From positions 21,228,603 to 21,292,602 of the forward strand of contig HG738137.1 in the NCBI GenBank assembly GCA_000499405.2: a stretch of 64,000 nt of DNA. The letters are read 5' to 3'. Source of the DNA: Onchocerca volvulus. Taxonomy: Eukaryota > Nematoda > Chromadorea > Rhabditida > Onchocercidae. Every line of letters starts with the position of its first letter. Position 1 is the first letter of the stretch. The position numbers were made by a program, and so were the translations under genes. Below, piece by piece: positions 28,213 through 40,851 of the stretch. The notes under the pieces were generated by a model that saw nothing but the letters and a program-made list of their open reading frames with translations, searched no databases and had not been told where the DNA came from.

Positions 28213-28614
28213 CAATTTTTCGTTTTCTTTCTTTTTCTTCTGATTCCTGAAATATGAAATGTATTGCAATTGTTCCAATGAATTACTCTTCAAAGGATTA
28301 TTTCACTCTTAATTGAAAATTCAACCTCCTCACCTTCTATTGTAAAGCTTCACTGTAGCAAAAGATCGAGCATTTCTGGTGATCGATCTTGTTATCGAAA
28401 AATCGACAGCTTCAGATTCTAATGATTAGTTCCAGTGTTTACTTATTAAACTTAGTTTCAGATCCAATAGCAGCTTAACTGAATAGGCAATAGCAGTGGT
28501 GCTGGACTTGGAACTAATGTTTCTCTTGGCTTTATAAGTTGTAATTTTCTGGATGTATTCAATATTCATAATAATTTCAACTATTAAATATTAGAATATG
28601 AAGCTTATGGACTT

Positions 28615-28620
28615 AATAAA
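28615..28620 (+). terminator. Possible polyadenylation signal
   Basis: AATAAA about 400 bp after the stop codon of the small membrane-protein gene, on the same strand. The motif is frequent by chance in DNA this AT-rich. Confidence 0.3.
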
Positions 28621-29804
28621 ACCACTTTTTAATATCACAAACATACAAAAAAGATTATTGAGAAATGTTCGATTATCGGTTTAGTATATCTTCCAGGATA
28701 GTATGACCATACATGAACTTTTTGCTCAAGATTAACGATTATGAAAGTCAAGAAATTCCGATTATTAAATTCCTATCAGTTAGATCTATCATTAATATTC
28801 CACTTTTGACCGACAACTGCAAAAAAGATGTCTAATATCACTGGTGATTCTTCAGCAAGCCTGATAAATATCAAATACCACTTATATAAATTCCATTTTG
28901 CAAAAGCGTTATAAACTTTAATATTATTGCTCATTTTCGCAGATCGATCTAGATTACTATTTTTTAGCAGTTCATTATATTTGCGACAATTCTGTTAATT
29001 TGAATATTCAAAAAATTAATTTTCTTGATTATAGCCTCTACTTTACTTAGGAACATTTCGGTGATCATTGTTTAGAACGCCAATTATAAGTGCCAAGACA
29101 ATTCCGTAATATTTTTCCTTTTCCCAGATTATTTCTGAAGAGTAATTGGGGATGTTAAATTTGTTCTTGTTTGGAAAAGAAATGACTGATCTTCAGTTCT
29201 TTTTTTCTTTGAATTTTATTAAAAAATATATTATTCGCATTAGAATTCTTCATTATTGCATTCTTTTTTATTTTATTTCAATCAAAACAGCATTTTACTC
29301 ATTGCGAACGAAGAAAAAAAAATCTGACAAGATTCGCAAATTTGTTGCGTTTTTCTTTTGATCATTTCATTTCTCACAAACTATTCAATTATTTTTCCAT
29401 TTTAAAAATGCGCTATTGTCTCTTCGAAGTTCTATCTCATCTTATAAAATTTTCAATTTCAACTGATTGCTCTTTTCGTGCCAGCCGTTTCTACAAGTTG
29501 GCACTACTTTGTATTCCATTATCCCTTTTTCTCTTATTTGTTAGTTGTCCAATTATTTCTTTTTGTTTCGAAAAATTCTTCGATCTTCCACTAGATAAAA
29601 TACATTCCAGATGAAAACAATACTTGACCACTCAAATCTGAAAATTCGAATTTTTTATAAGAAAAATTAATTTAGTTTATTTATATCTCTATAAAATAAA
29701 TATGAAGTTCTGTTCATATATGTATCTTTCTGCATACCTCTTGCATTTATTACTTGTATAGATTTGATTTTTGATTTCAGTTTTCAAATTTACTTTAATT
29801 TCAG

Positions 29805-29858
29805 AGGTTGGAGCCGGTGAAGCTGATGGTGGAGGATTTGCCGTATGCTGACACTTGA
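29805..29858 (+). other. Possible alternative last exon of the membrane-protein gene
   Basis: A GC-richer island follows a good acceptor (actttaatttcag). Read in phase 0, the phase at which exon 2 of the upstream gene ends, it gives 17 codons (RLEPVKLMVEDLPYADT) and then TGA. This would replace the long polar tail with a short acidic one. It could instead belong to an unrelated transcript or be chance. Confidence 0.3.
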
Positions 29859-32800
29859 GATTGTTAAATGATTATGATATGTTTGAAATGTAATTTGAGG
29901 ATAATTAATTTGTTATCAAAATATTCAGCTCATTTCTAATTTCCATTTCTTAACCATTGAATATTACTAGATTTAGGAAGAATCTGATTCGGAATGAAAT
30001 TACTTTCGTACTTTCTTTTAAAATTTAACTTTTATGCAGTTTTCTTTTTGAGCAAACTGCACGTAATGTATTAGCTAGAAGGTATTTTTTTCTGGAGAAA
30101 TGCAGTATGTGGCATGCAGCCTGAGCAAAATAACAGTAAAAGGCTTATTTACGCTGAAGTAAATAACAATAAACAACAATGAGCCAAGTTGCATTCTCGT
30201 TTTTGTGCTTTAAATTATCACAATGGCTGGAAGTAGAATTGATTTTTCCTGTTTTTTTTTTTGACTGAAAGTATTTTGATTTCACATTTGTTTTCTAAAA
30301 CTAACCAATTTGTGAGTACTGTGTGAATTATAATGCAAATGTCGGCAATCCTTTCGCTGCCATCTTCATCGCTACAATCGATGGAATAGTTCAGTTTTAA
30401 CTTAAAATTTTATTAATAAATCATTTTAATTTTAATTGTACTAATTAATTCTATGTATAATAATGGCATGAAAATTGACTTGTTTCGTTTGTCGTTCTGC
30501 CTCCCAAAATGCTTTTATCTCTTTTGCTCTCTTTCAAAGTTCTTACCAAATTATATGTTATTTTACACTTATATTTCGGTCATCTTGTCAATTTAGCAAG
30601 ATTACCGAATTTTATTGTTTACCCAGTAATCAGTTTTATTCCATTATTTACTTATAAAACATGTTGATTCATTTTTTAAAGGCATATTTCAGATTATTGT
30701 TTCTATACAGTTTAAATAGCGCCTTTCTGAGCATTGTAAAGTCTTTCTCAATTTTTGAAATGAATTCAGCAAATCTTTAAATTATTTTTGGGAAATATGA
30801 TAAATCTTTCACGATTTTAAACTTTGAATACATAGAGCAGCATTTTATCCATAACAGTTTTCAAAGTCATTCTTCTTTAGTGGCTTCCTTTATACGTGTA
30901 AATGAAACTTCGGTGCTTTAGTTTCATGATACTTTTTTTTGTCTTTTGTTACTGACTTTTTTGAATAATTAACTTCTCTTATCGTCCATTTATTTTGTTA
31001 TTGCAAATTTCTTATTAAAAATTAATTGTAATTTTCAAATTGCACTACAGTACAGTTTTTTACTTTGACCATATTGACCGCATTACAGTAGATTCAAAAA
31101 AAATTCGTAAACTTCGAAGTTTTCGTATAATATTGAGAATGAAGACGAACAATTGTTGGAAAATAAATTAATCAGGAATATTTGATTCAGAAATTTTGGA
31201 TCCGATTGTAGTTTTGCGCATTTGATTTCATAGAATGAAACTGTAAAAAGCGTATTTAGAAATTTAAAAAAAACATCAACATTGATTCAAATTCATTCAA
31301 TCGATGTGGAAAACATCGACTGTTGAGGTTTTATTCTATTTATCTCATATAAATTCATTTCATATTTTTCTCAATTTTTAGTATCCTAATGTAACATTAA
31401 ATAAAGATGACTGGATATGGATGGGTTGGTAACAAATGGATTTGCAAAGTATTGAAAAAAAAGTATATTATATAACATTGACTTACTATCACGCCTTTCT
31501 GCTTGGGATAAGTATCCGAGATGCTGAATCACCTTTTTGACCTTTCGTCAAAATTACTTCAAAATAAGCTAAATAGTGAATATTATTTGCAAGGAAAAAA
31601 ATGCAAGAAACCAATAAAAGAGAAGTAGCAGCGAACGGCAAAAATTATCATTCGGCGATAAATACTATCTATGATCTGATATTTTCTTCCGCAATCTTCC
31701 CTTTGATTTGTCCATTGGAAATGTCAGTAGACATTTACGAAATCGCTTTCATACATTCTCAATTCTCAAATTTCGTAAAAAATAGTAAAATAGTTTCAAT
31801 TCTTTCTTTTGAAAAAACTTTTCTATAATATGAGGATATTATTGATAAGGAAAGGAAATTAAAATTTTAGCAGAATTCTTCTTATGAAATATTGTTTTCT
31901 CAAAAACTGACATACTGTTTTGACCTACTATTTCCATCTGCGTCAATAAAACATGCGCTGATAATGATTGCGTAACGAAGACATTTTGTTGCCATGCATT
32001 AACTCATTTAAAAACGCTAAGTCGTCAGGTATTTAAAATTACTTCAGTTCAGTAAATTGATAAGCTTTAAAATTTAGGATATATCAGAATCTTTCACTGC
32101 AATGATATCTATAATTCGCATGCCTTCACTATTCTTTATCCTTATATCTCTTAATTTTATTGCTTTACATCCTTTATTTTTCGAAGAAGAAAAGCTTTTC
32201 GAAATCATTCAGAATCCCTTCTCTTCCGTCGCACTTAATTACAAATTGCAGTTGGATTTCATAATTGGATTCCTGATATATATATAATCATGGATAAATT
32301 TGTTCAAGATATATTGTAAAAAAAAAAAAAGTGCTAGTTTATTCAACTCGAAAACACTAAATATTAATACAAAAAGAATTATAATAAAAAGTAGGGAAAA
32401 TGAATTTGACATACAATTTTTTTTTTTTTAAATAAATGAAGGCGGCACAATTGTCAGCGAATGCCCTGATTGAGCGATGAATGAAAGACACATAAAGAAG
32501 TTACAGAAGTAACTATAAATACCAGTTTGATGCCACCAGGCAGCTTAGTTGAACTACAGTGCTATGTGATTTGATTCTGTATTATTCGAAGCACAAATAG
32601 ATTATAAAAAAGTGCTGCTGATTTCGGGGACGACATGGGCTAACCCGATACTAAAAGTCATCAACAAGCTTGTTCAATGCAAAGCTCATCAGTAAATTAA
32701 TTAGTTAATAGTAGAGAAGATTTTGTTCAGAGCTCTCCTACTCTTTTTAAAAATAGTCTTTAAAAAAAATAAAACAACAATAAACCATTAAAGCGAATTA

Positions 32801-33121
32801 AAATGAATCTGCTAAGTTGCAGTATAGAACTTATAGTGTAGTGGAGCGCATTGATGCAGCGCGCAAAACACGATTACAAAAAAAAAAAAAAAGGAATAGG
32901 AAAACTGTTAACATTTAAGGAAATAACAATAAAAATAATAAATGATTAAATATTCATAACTAATCAGCTATTAGTCTTTTTATAAAAAATAATACCTACA
33001 GCTGTATAAAAATGGTTGTTCCACTTGAATCGACGACATCTATGGAACTTGCGCATGAAGTGATATATTTTTTAAAAGACGGTTGAGAAATGCGTAGCGA
33101 CCCTCACAGATAAGAGAATTT

Positions 33122-35587
33122 TCAGTTACGACGTCCGGAACCAGTAGACTCAGGTGGTGTGATTGGATTAGATTCAATAAAGTAAGATTGTAGGGTATTG
33201 TTATTACCAGTAGTTGCTGCTGCATTAAGTAGAGATGTCGCAGTTGGATAGGCTGCAGATGAATGCGCTTGGTAATCACCTGCCATTGGAAACGATTGCA
33301 GAGCAGCATCGAATGATAACTGACTGAAATATACGGTAATTGAACAGAAACATTGCATGATGACTGTAATTTATCATAATAGATTTGATATATAACTGTC
33401 CTCTCATCTAAAAACATTGATGAATTCGGATGATACAAATTCGTACTTCATCATCATGTTATAATCAATATTAGATGACTGCATGAATGCATTGACGCCA
33501 GTCGGTGTGTTTATGTTCGTCCCTGGAGTGATCGGACTACCTGTTGGTGAAACAAAAATAGGTTGAGCAGCAATAGAACCATTAGGATGCCGTATTGGTG
33601 AGACGAGTGTCATCGGTGCAATTAGTCGTGGTGTTTCTATAACAAATTTATTAACTTATGCAAAAGAGAAAAATTACACAGTTAATGAGTAATGAGTGAA
33701 TTAAACTGAAGCGATGCTTTTGAAAAATTTCTAGCACAGGACCATGAATCAGGCGCAAAACGCATACAACTAGCCGTAAATTTCTGAAATCCAAATGCAT
33801 TTTTTCAAAGCAAGCAACGAACGTAATGGGTATTTGTTGACAGGTCGATACGTCCCATTGATGATTGCAAGTTCCATCAACTGCTTTCGCTTCAACTCAT
33901 CAGTTCCTTCCGGCTAAAATGTTTAAAATGTCTAATTTCCACTTATCATTTTCTGTACAAAATTCTAAAAAATACAACAAATTGTCTCGAAAAATTAATT
34001 AAATAACCGATGGAATGAGCAATTTTTTGATTTGGTCGACAGCAGCCTTCAGTTTTGTGTAAGCCCGATTGGGTGTATCTTCACATTGAACCAAAACGTG
34101 CAGCTCGTCATCGAGATGTTCCCAATTTGGCTTACCACGATTCATCTCTTCCTTAAACTCATAAATTTAAAAGAAAAACATGTCCTATTGCAAGAAGCTT
34201 TCTCGCAACAATAGAGTATAATTAACTCAATATATTAATTAAAAATTATAATACATTAGTTTTGAAATTGATCCTTACTGACTATTTACCAAACTTCGTC
34301 TGCTCCAGAATTCCGCCATTACCAATCTTATCCACTAAGCTTCCTGACTTATTTATCATGCAATGTGGAATTGTATTTTTTCTAATTCTAAAAAAAAATC
34401 AACCAGAAATAATCAAAACAGTGCAACAAACTTTTCGACGATCACGCATTGATCCACGTCCTCTAACCATGATTTTACAGCCTGTTTCTTGCTCTAACTG
34501 TTTAGCAGTCATACCACGAGGACCAAGTATGCGTCCAACAAAATTATACTGAAATAAAAACCAATTATTTTTTTCTTTTCAATCCATGTAATAATGATTA
34601 TGAAGCTGTCAAAGATTTTAACCAGAGGCACTTTTTTGTTCGATTCAAAAATAGTTTACATCAGGATGTTCCTTGCGAGGAACATACACTTTTTCTTGAA
34701 TAGTAACCGGCTCGCCCTCCGGTTCTGGTAAGTCGAGGCGCTCGATAGAAAAATGACACTGAAAAAGTGCCATGCGAACACGATTAATCTCTGAAAAGAC
34801 AGGACAAAAAATTTGGTAAATTGTAAATTGACACGGATTCTTCTTTCCCAAAATTATGAAGTTCTGGAAAGTACCACTTATTCTATTGAAACTAGTTCTC
34901 CAAATAATTTAGTCTTCGTGAACAATCATTTAATTACAATCGTATTGGAAAGAAAAATTTCATGTAACTGAATTCTTGAAAATTTCGGAAAATTGGAACG
35001 AAATCAGATTTGTGATTTTGCCAGACAAAAACTCGCATCAAATCTGACAAAAAACTCATTTTAAAAATGTGTAAAAGAAACAAAAAGTTCACCTTCATCA
35101 ACCAGACGTTCCATATGACGAAAAACTTGTGGAAAGACAGCAAGCTGTTTTTTCTCCTTTAGAAGATCAGCGAGATACTCCATCGAGCATTCTGTACCCG
35201 TTACCTCTCCTTGTGCGGAATTTCTGTTTCCCAATCCTATGTTTCCTGGAAATTGCAATAAAAGAAAAATTTGTTCCAATTTGAGATGTATATATGTCAA
35301 AATCTCGTTGAGAAAAAACTACAACTGAAGCTTCATAAAATACAAACCTTTATCATTTCGAAGTGGCAATAATTGCTTCTTAGGTGTTTTTGGCTGACCG
35401 AATGGTGTGAATGTCTAAAGTATACAGAAACATTTCAAGACTGAAAACTGATAATGCATTTTAGCACAGCGAAAGAAATACTATTCCACTTTTCATGATG
35501 TACCTCAAAATCTTTGAACATTTTGAGAAGTGGTTGACCGATCGGTGTACAACGCTGCCCGAGAGATGCTGCTGTGGTTGTTTCCAT
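33122..35587 (-). CDS. gld-1: GLD-1-like STAR/KH RNA-binding protein
   Basis: Nine coding exons: 35587-35504, 35414-35348, 35245-35093, 34790-34660, 34548-34432, 34151-34008, 33913-33823, 33636-33437 (or -33447) and 33319 (or 33323)-33122. All phases agree, giving about 394 aa. QUA1 dimerisation region ([13 protein letters not shown], about residues 73-100), then a maxi-KH domain with [20 protein letters not shown], the GPRG loop, and [18 protein letters not shown]2 follows ([15 protein letters not shown], then AIINGTYRP), and the tail is Ser/Pro-rich. STAR proteins bind UACUAA-type sites in mRNA. GLD-1 represses translation in the germ line, while ASD-2/Quaking regulates splicing. LVQCEDT and the QUA2 region are closer to GLD-1 as I remember it, but ASD-2 cannot be excluded. 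The ATG at 35587 has an in-frame stop or acceptor (tttag) just upstream at 35603. Confidence 0.9.
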
Positions 35588-36746
35588 GTGTTTAACCAAC
35601 GACTAAAGACCGTCTCGAGTTCAAAAATTGTAAAGTATCGTGAAAATGACAGTGGTAAAAGCCTAGAAATGGCAAATATTATGATTTCAGAATTTACAAT
35701 TTCAAAATTTAACAGTCTATTTAATTTTTGTTTCAGATATAAATCAAACTAATTAACATGTCAGGATTCACAATCATAAAAACAAAACTCGGAACCCGAG
35801 GCAAGTGATCAAGAAATCCTGGGAAAGTATTTCGAGGCTAAGAATTTGGCTTATATCACATTTATATTACACTTATATTACATTGCAGTATTACATTTTA
35901 GGCTAAAGTTTCTTGTAATGAGGAAAATGAAGGAGAAAGAGATCAGAAAGGAGAGAAATAGGAATATGCTGATAGATGAAGTTGGCAAGCCACGTTCAAA
36001 GAAGGGATAAAATAAAATAAGGTCAAAAAGGATGTAAACTTTAACTGACTTGCTTGTTCCCACACAAGCTTTCTTGTCAAGCTGTTCACTTGTTAGGATA
36101 TCTATGTTGTTACAGCCGGCAGCAAATCCCGAGAGCGCCGACGACCTAAAATCATCCCATTAATGTGACAGTTCTCATTTTCCTATTGCAACTACCGTAA
36201 TCTTTGATATCCTAAAAGTTCAATATCCAATTTGTCTGGAATATCCGCAATCATTTCCAACCGGATCTTTTCACATTTTATCGATTTCCTTTTTCCGCAG
36301 AATCGAATATACGAGAAATATCGTAACGAGCAAAATATTCCAACCGTGTCACGCATCAACAATTTCACGTAAATATTGCAAAAAACAGATGAACGATCAG
36401 GGAAAGTTATAATTCACGCGAATTACGTGTATCTGCATACACGTAAACATTCCAACCGACCGCCAACATAGACAAGTACCGAAACTGAAAGAGTAATAAC
36501 CCGCGCTACACTTTCTTTGACTAATAATGCCCAATCCACCGTTACTCTTTTCTCTCCGTTTCCGCTCTCTTTCTCTTTTCTCTTGCATCCTCGATCTCTA
36601 CCGGTAGATCATCTGGGTAGACCTTCCTGAATATGCAAATTTTTCCGATTATGCTCATTCGACCGTTCGTGAGATGTTTGTGGTAGTGATTACACTCATA
36701 ATTTCGCAGAGTATTCTGTCATATCGCGGAGAGCGTGCAAATATTG

Positions 36747-36758
36747 GGGTCATGACCT
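36747..36758. promoter_or_regulatory. Palindromic nuclear-receptor-like element
   Basis: GGGTCATGACCT matches 11 of 12 bases of the inverted AGGTCA repeat with no spacer (AGGTCATGACCT), a known nuclear hormone receptor palindrome. It sits about 1.2 kb upstream of the GLD-1-like start codon in the locally GC-richer stretch. Function is an inference. Confidence 0.35.
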
Positions 36759-37146
36759 CATGAATAAGAAGCAGAGGACAGATACCTTGTAGCAGTGATA
36801 AGTGATAAGCGTGCAATAAGTGACAGTTACGGGAAGCAGGAAGTACAAGGTATGTGAAAGATGTATTTAATTAATTATCTCCACCGCTAGCAAGTGGACC
36901 ACTCCAATTGAGTCTTATCAGTAATTCTTCTTCCGATATTTCCATTGGTTCTTAGTTAAGCAGAATGAGAAGTATACAGTGTGATAAGTAGAGACAGGTA
37001 AGCAATCCGTGTGTGTTTCATATCTGAGAGATGTAACCTATTTTAATTGATCTTTGGTGCTTACGTGAGAATTTGCAAGTAAGCCATTTTGCATTTTGAA
37101 TTTTATACCGTTTAGAAGATGTGATTTGAATTCTGTACCGTTTCAG

Positions 37147-37929
37147 ACCCAAGAGCACAAAATCCGATATGCTCTTTCTATTTCATTCAACTTTGGCGGC
37201 ACTGACGATCTTTCATCCTTGGACCGGTATGTTAAATCATATCTTTTTGAGACAGTATTACCTGTTTTTATTTCTAATCATAAATTAATAGATATATTTC
37301 AATTACATGATTTAACTTTTTTTGAAAATGGAGATGAATATGTTTTAATCAGAGATAGATAACTGATAACTGAAGAGTTAGCCAATTAAACCACTAAAAT
37401 ATAAAATTATAATTTATTAATTAGTTATGTGGTTAAAAATATCTTCAAAAATGGTCAGAGAAAAGATCAGTTGAAGTAAGGTGAAGTGAGATCATCATTT
37501 GTTATAAAAATCTTGTAGCATAATTTTTCATCCCAATGATATTCCAGAGGAAAAATTATTATCCATGTTCTGATGCAGTTTGTCCAAACATGTGGAAGCA
37601 TTACTCACGTCGTTGATAAGTCATTATCATTACTAGACTGATGTTCAGGTAGGTACTGATAAGACGAAATGCTTCTCCATAGAAATGAGAGATCATTGCA
37701 CAGGATAAGACGGACGAATATATTTGTAGAACATTTCAGAATACGAAATTTATCTAATAACTTAAATGTGTTACGACCTCATAAAGAAGCACAAATCCAT
37801 GAAAGTTTTTTATCCGCTGTAGTCCTTCACAAGTGATAATATTCTTTTCATGTTTGCATGATCTTTGCAGGATTATCAGAATTATCAGGACTGGCTATTT
37901 TAACTAACATTCCTTACGTTTGTTTATGA
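37147..37929 (+). other. Possible spliced small plus-strand transcript
   Basis: A piece bounded by a good acceptor (ccgtttcag) and donor (ACCG then gtatgt) at 37147-37226 contains an ATG opening a hydrophobic frame (MLFLFHSTLAALTIF…). It ends in phase 1. An acceptor at 37870 (tttgcag) joins it in frame and gives 38 residues in all before a TGA at 37927-37929. Strong donors also lie at 36849-36850 (ACAAG/gtatgt) and 36996-36997 (ACAG/gtaagc). This could be a non-coding RNA or a micropeptide, or chance clustering of splice-like sites. Confidence 0.25.
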
Positions 37930-38319
37930 CCAGTCATGTTTGAATAGTGTCATCTTAAAAAAGTTCTTGAAATATAGAAGTCTTGCGTCAAATCAAGTGA
38001 ATGTTCCGGTAGCTCAAAATAAAAACCCTAGCCGTTTACTTCCAAATAAATACAATAAGAACTTGTTCATTCAATGTAGTAATAATAGTAGTTGTAGCTA
38101 TCTACTTCTACAAAACATTCACTATGATAATATAAAAGAAGCGCCAAATCAAGAAACCTTCAAAATTAATCTATCCGCTCAATAGTGTTTCAAATGAGGA
38201 GGTAATAGGTTAATAAATTTAAAGCTTTATACTCCATTATGACCGTACGCTGATAGTTTGATATCAAACAGTAGGCAGTTAACTGCTGATAAGAATAATA
38301 GCTGATATCAGAAATTCTA

Positions 38320-40851
38320 TCACGTGAACTGCGACTCGAGATTTATGTTGTTATCAGTGGTCGGACTAGACTTTATTTGCATGAAGAGCAAGTTTTGTTG
38401 CTGGTGGTCGAGTTGATTTTTGGCTGAAGCATCAAGACCGAGTAGTGAACCAGCTGGTGCCAATATTCCATCCAGTCCACAATTATAACCACCGCTATCC
38501 ACTTCTGCAAAATATTTTTCAGCTTCTTATGAAAATCTAACAGTAGAATATTAAAATGAATAGAATTTCGATCGATTTGAAATAGAATGATTACAAAGCA
38601 ATTACTTTGTTATCTAATTATTTTGACTAATCGCTCCTATAATGATTTTTATATTTGAAAGTCTTAGATTGTTGGAAATTTGCCCAATTAGAATAAGAAA
38701 CAAATTTGTGTAGCTTTTTGCAGAAATTAGGAAGAAAACATGAATATATGTATTGATTTCTAAACTTTCAGTTTTTTTTTTTTTTTTTTTTTTGTTTTGA
38801 TATACCAAAAAATTTGTATGTTTAAAAATGAATGTGATTATTCGTACAGATTGACTCTTCTTCTATTACTGCATTCTGTTTTTGCTCAAAATTTAGTTAT
38901 AATAAAAAGATTATATGATGCAAAATAATTGTACAGACTACCATATCCAACATCCAAATTGCCATCAACATCCAGAGACGTATCCAAATATCTTCCTGCT
39001 CCTACAAGATTAATCAAAAAAGAAAGTTTTGGAATTTCTCTTATAATAAAATCACTATAAATTTAAACGAAAATTTTTTTTTTTTTTTTTTTAACTTGAG
39101 AAAGAACGAATGGGGATACAGTATTGATATGCAAATAAATCAATTTATCATCAAATTCCAGGAGTAGAAAACTCTTACCATAAACAGGACTTTCACAAAT
39201 GCTATCGTTGGGTGATGCACTACCGCTATCCAAGCTTTTAGGTATACCGTATGTTCCCCATTGACGTCCAACGTCTTTTCTCAATCGCTTTTCTTTTGCT
39301 CGACGATTTTGGAACCAAACCTGGAAAATAGTGTATTTACCCATTAAGTAACTTGTTATAAGTATAATTTGGCCAGGAGAACAAGAAAGTGGTGTAAAGT
39401 AGTATAAAATTAGAAGAAAAAATGTGGAACTTTATCTGACCTTTACTTCTAACTCGTTAGCAATCAAAAAAAGTTGCATAGGAATCCTGGAAAGTTCTAG
39501 GAATTTGTCAATTTTATGAATCTACTTTTCTTGAATGCAGCTTTTTTTTTTCTTGTATGAAAAAGATTAAAATAAAATATGAGCTTAGCAAAAAGTAAAA
39601 TGCTTCCGCTGGAATTAGTTACAGTTCGTAACAAATAATTTCGTAAAATATGTGGCTGAGTATGATTTAAGCGTTTATACCTTGGCAAAGTACTTTTAAG
39701 TAATGGGAACGAATATGATTAGAACTTGGGGAATGAACCTGGACAACTCTCATATCAAGACCAGTGTCAGCAGCTAATTTTTCTCGGACATGTCTTGCCG
39801 GTTTTGAACTTGCTTGATAAGCTTGCTTCAATGTCTCCAAACTTTTTGCTGATATTGTAGTTCTCGGCCGTTTTGTATTCGAATCGCTATCCGTTTCTGC
39901 AGAAGATTTTGTCGAATAAAAAGAAAACTACACCTCTGTTATTGCTGAAAATTGATTTAATATGCTCTTGGTATCTCAGTAATCGATAAACCAATTTTAT
40001 CACGAAAAGTTCTTTAATGGATCACATTTTCTATATCGAAATTCATTTTAAATGTAATCAATAGTGGATCTGAAAACTTCTTTCAGAATTAAGGAATTCA
40101 AGAAAATAACCTTTGGTTTTGGCCATTTCATAATCAGATTTGCAAACCAAACGTCCATCAGTTGGTATTAAATAAAACTCTTCACCAGTTCGAAGTTCAC
40201 GTTTGCAAATGATACATTGAAAACAGGACACATGATAAACATGTTCATTAGCTCGCCTTACAACCATATCCGGACAGATTCCTTCATCACACATCGAACA
40301 TTTTGTACCAAATCGTCTGGAATTAATTACAGCAAATTATTTTTCCAGAAAAATGATCTGTGAAACTTGAGATTTATTGCAAATTTACAGTGCGAATTTT
40401 TTGATATTAAGCCTATTTTAAAGGACGAAAAGGTGATACATTATTTCTATTAATGATTATATTTCAGTTTATTTATAACAAAAATATCATGAAGATCAAG
40501 ATTATGTATCACCGTCTGTCGAAAGATGCGTTAATGACCATTGCAATTAAATGTTTGCATTAATTAGCTTAATTATTTGATATTATGCTTGCTTCATCTT
40601 CAGCGTTATCCAAACGATCGATTGATATTTGAAACAAATATTGAAATGAAATACTTGTAAAAATGATCCTTGCAATATGGTTGTCCACCTTTTAGGTAGC
40701 ATTTCGATGCAAGAAGTTGTTCGCAATGAGCACATCGCAGGCACTGCGAATGGAATGAGCGGTCGAGCACTTTCAAAACGAATCGATCTCGAATTGGCTC
40801 ATCACATTTACCGCATAGATACACTGTGCCACCCTTATTACTGATGCTATT
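38320..40851 (-). CDS. ceh-14: LIM-homeodomain transcription factor, LHX3/4 class (first exon missing)
   Basis: Six exons (40851-40655, 40316-40111, 39896-39739, 39320-39179, 39001-38942, 38504-38320) join in consistent phases and give 315 residues. LIM1 has [19 protein letters not shown] and [14 protein letters not shown]2 has [20 protein letters not shown] and [13 protein letters not shown]. The homeodomain runs from [19 protein letters not shown] to the intron-split recognition helix [19 protein letters not shown]. The [15 protein letters not shown] start and the GDEFYL-like LIM2 end identify the LHX3/4 class, whose C. elegans member is ceh-14 (thermosensory AFD and other neurons). It is a nuclear DNA-binding factor. 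The Gly/Asp-rich tail contains short GYG and SGG pieces. The first visible exon starts at an acceptor (gtacag) with an upstream stop and no ATG, so an N-terminal exon lies further 5' (above 40852). Confidence 0.93.

Larger units (their letters stand above)
28213..33121. other. Intergenic region, no gene seen
   Basis: AT-rich spacer between the convergent membrane-protein gene (plus) and the GLD-1-like gene (minus). It must contain the 3' UTRs of both. Apart from the possible exon at 29805-29858 I see only AT-rich and homopolymer sequence, with no ORF that resembles a protein. Confidence 0.6.
35603..38319. promoter_or_regulatory. Upstream region of the GLD-1-like gene, 3' flank of ceh-14
   Basis: The acceptor-like cttag at 35603-35604 suggests an upstream 5' UTR exon or a spliced-leader site for the GLD-1-like gene. 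The stretch 36100-36860 is less AT-rich than its surroundings and contains several TGATAA motifs (for example 36797-36810), a palindromic nuclear-receptor-like site, and plus-strand splice donors. The ceh-14 3' UTR should lie just below 38320. No clear protein-coding gene was found; a possible spliced plus-strand transcript is listed separately. Confidence 0.5.
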
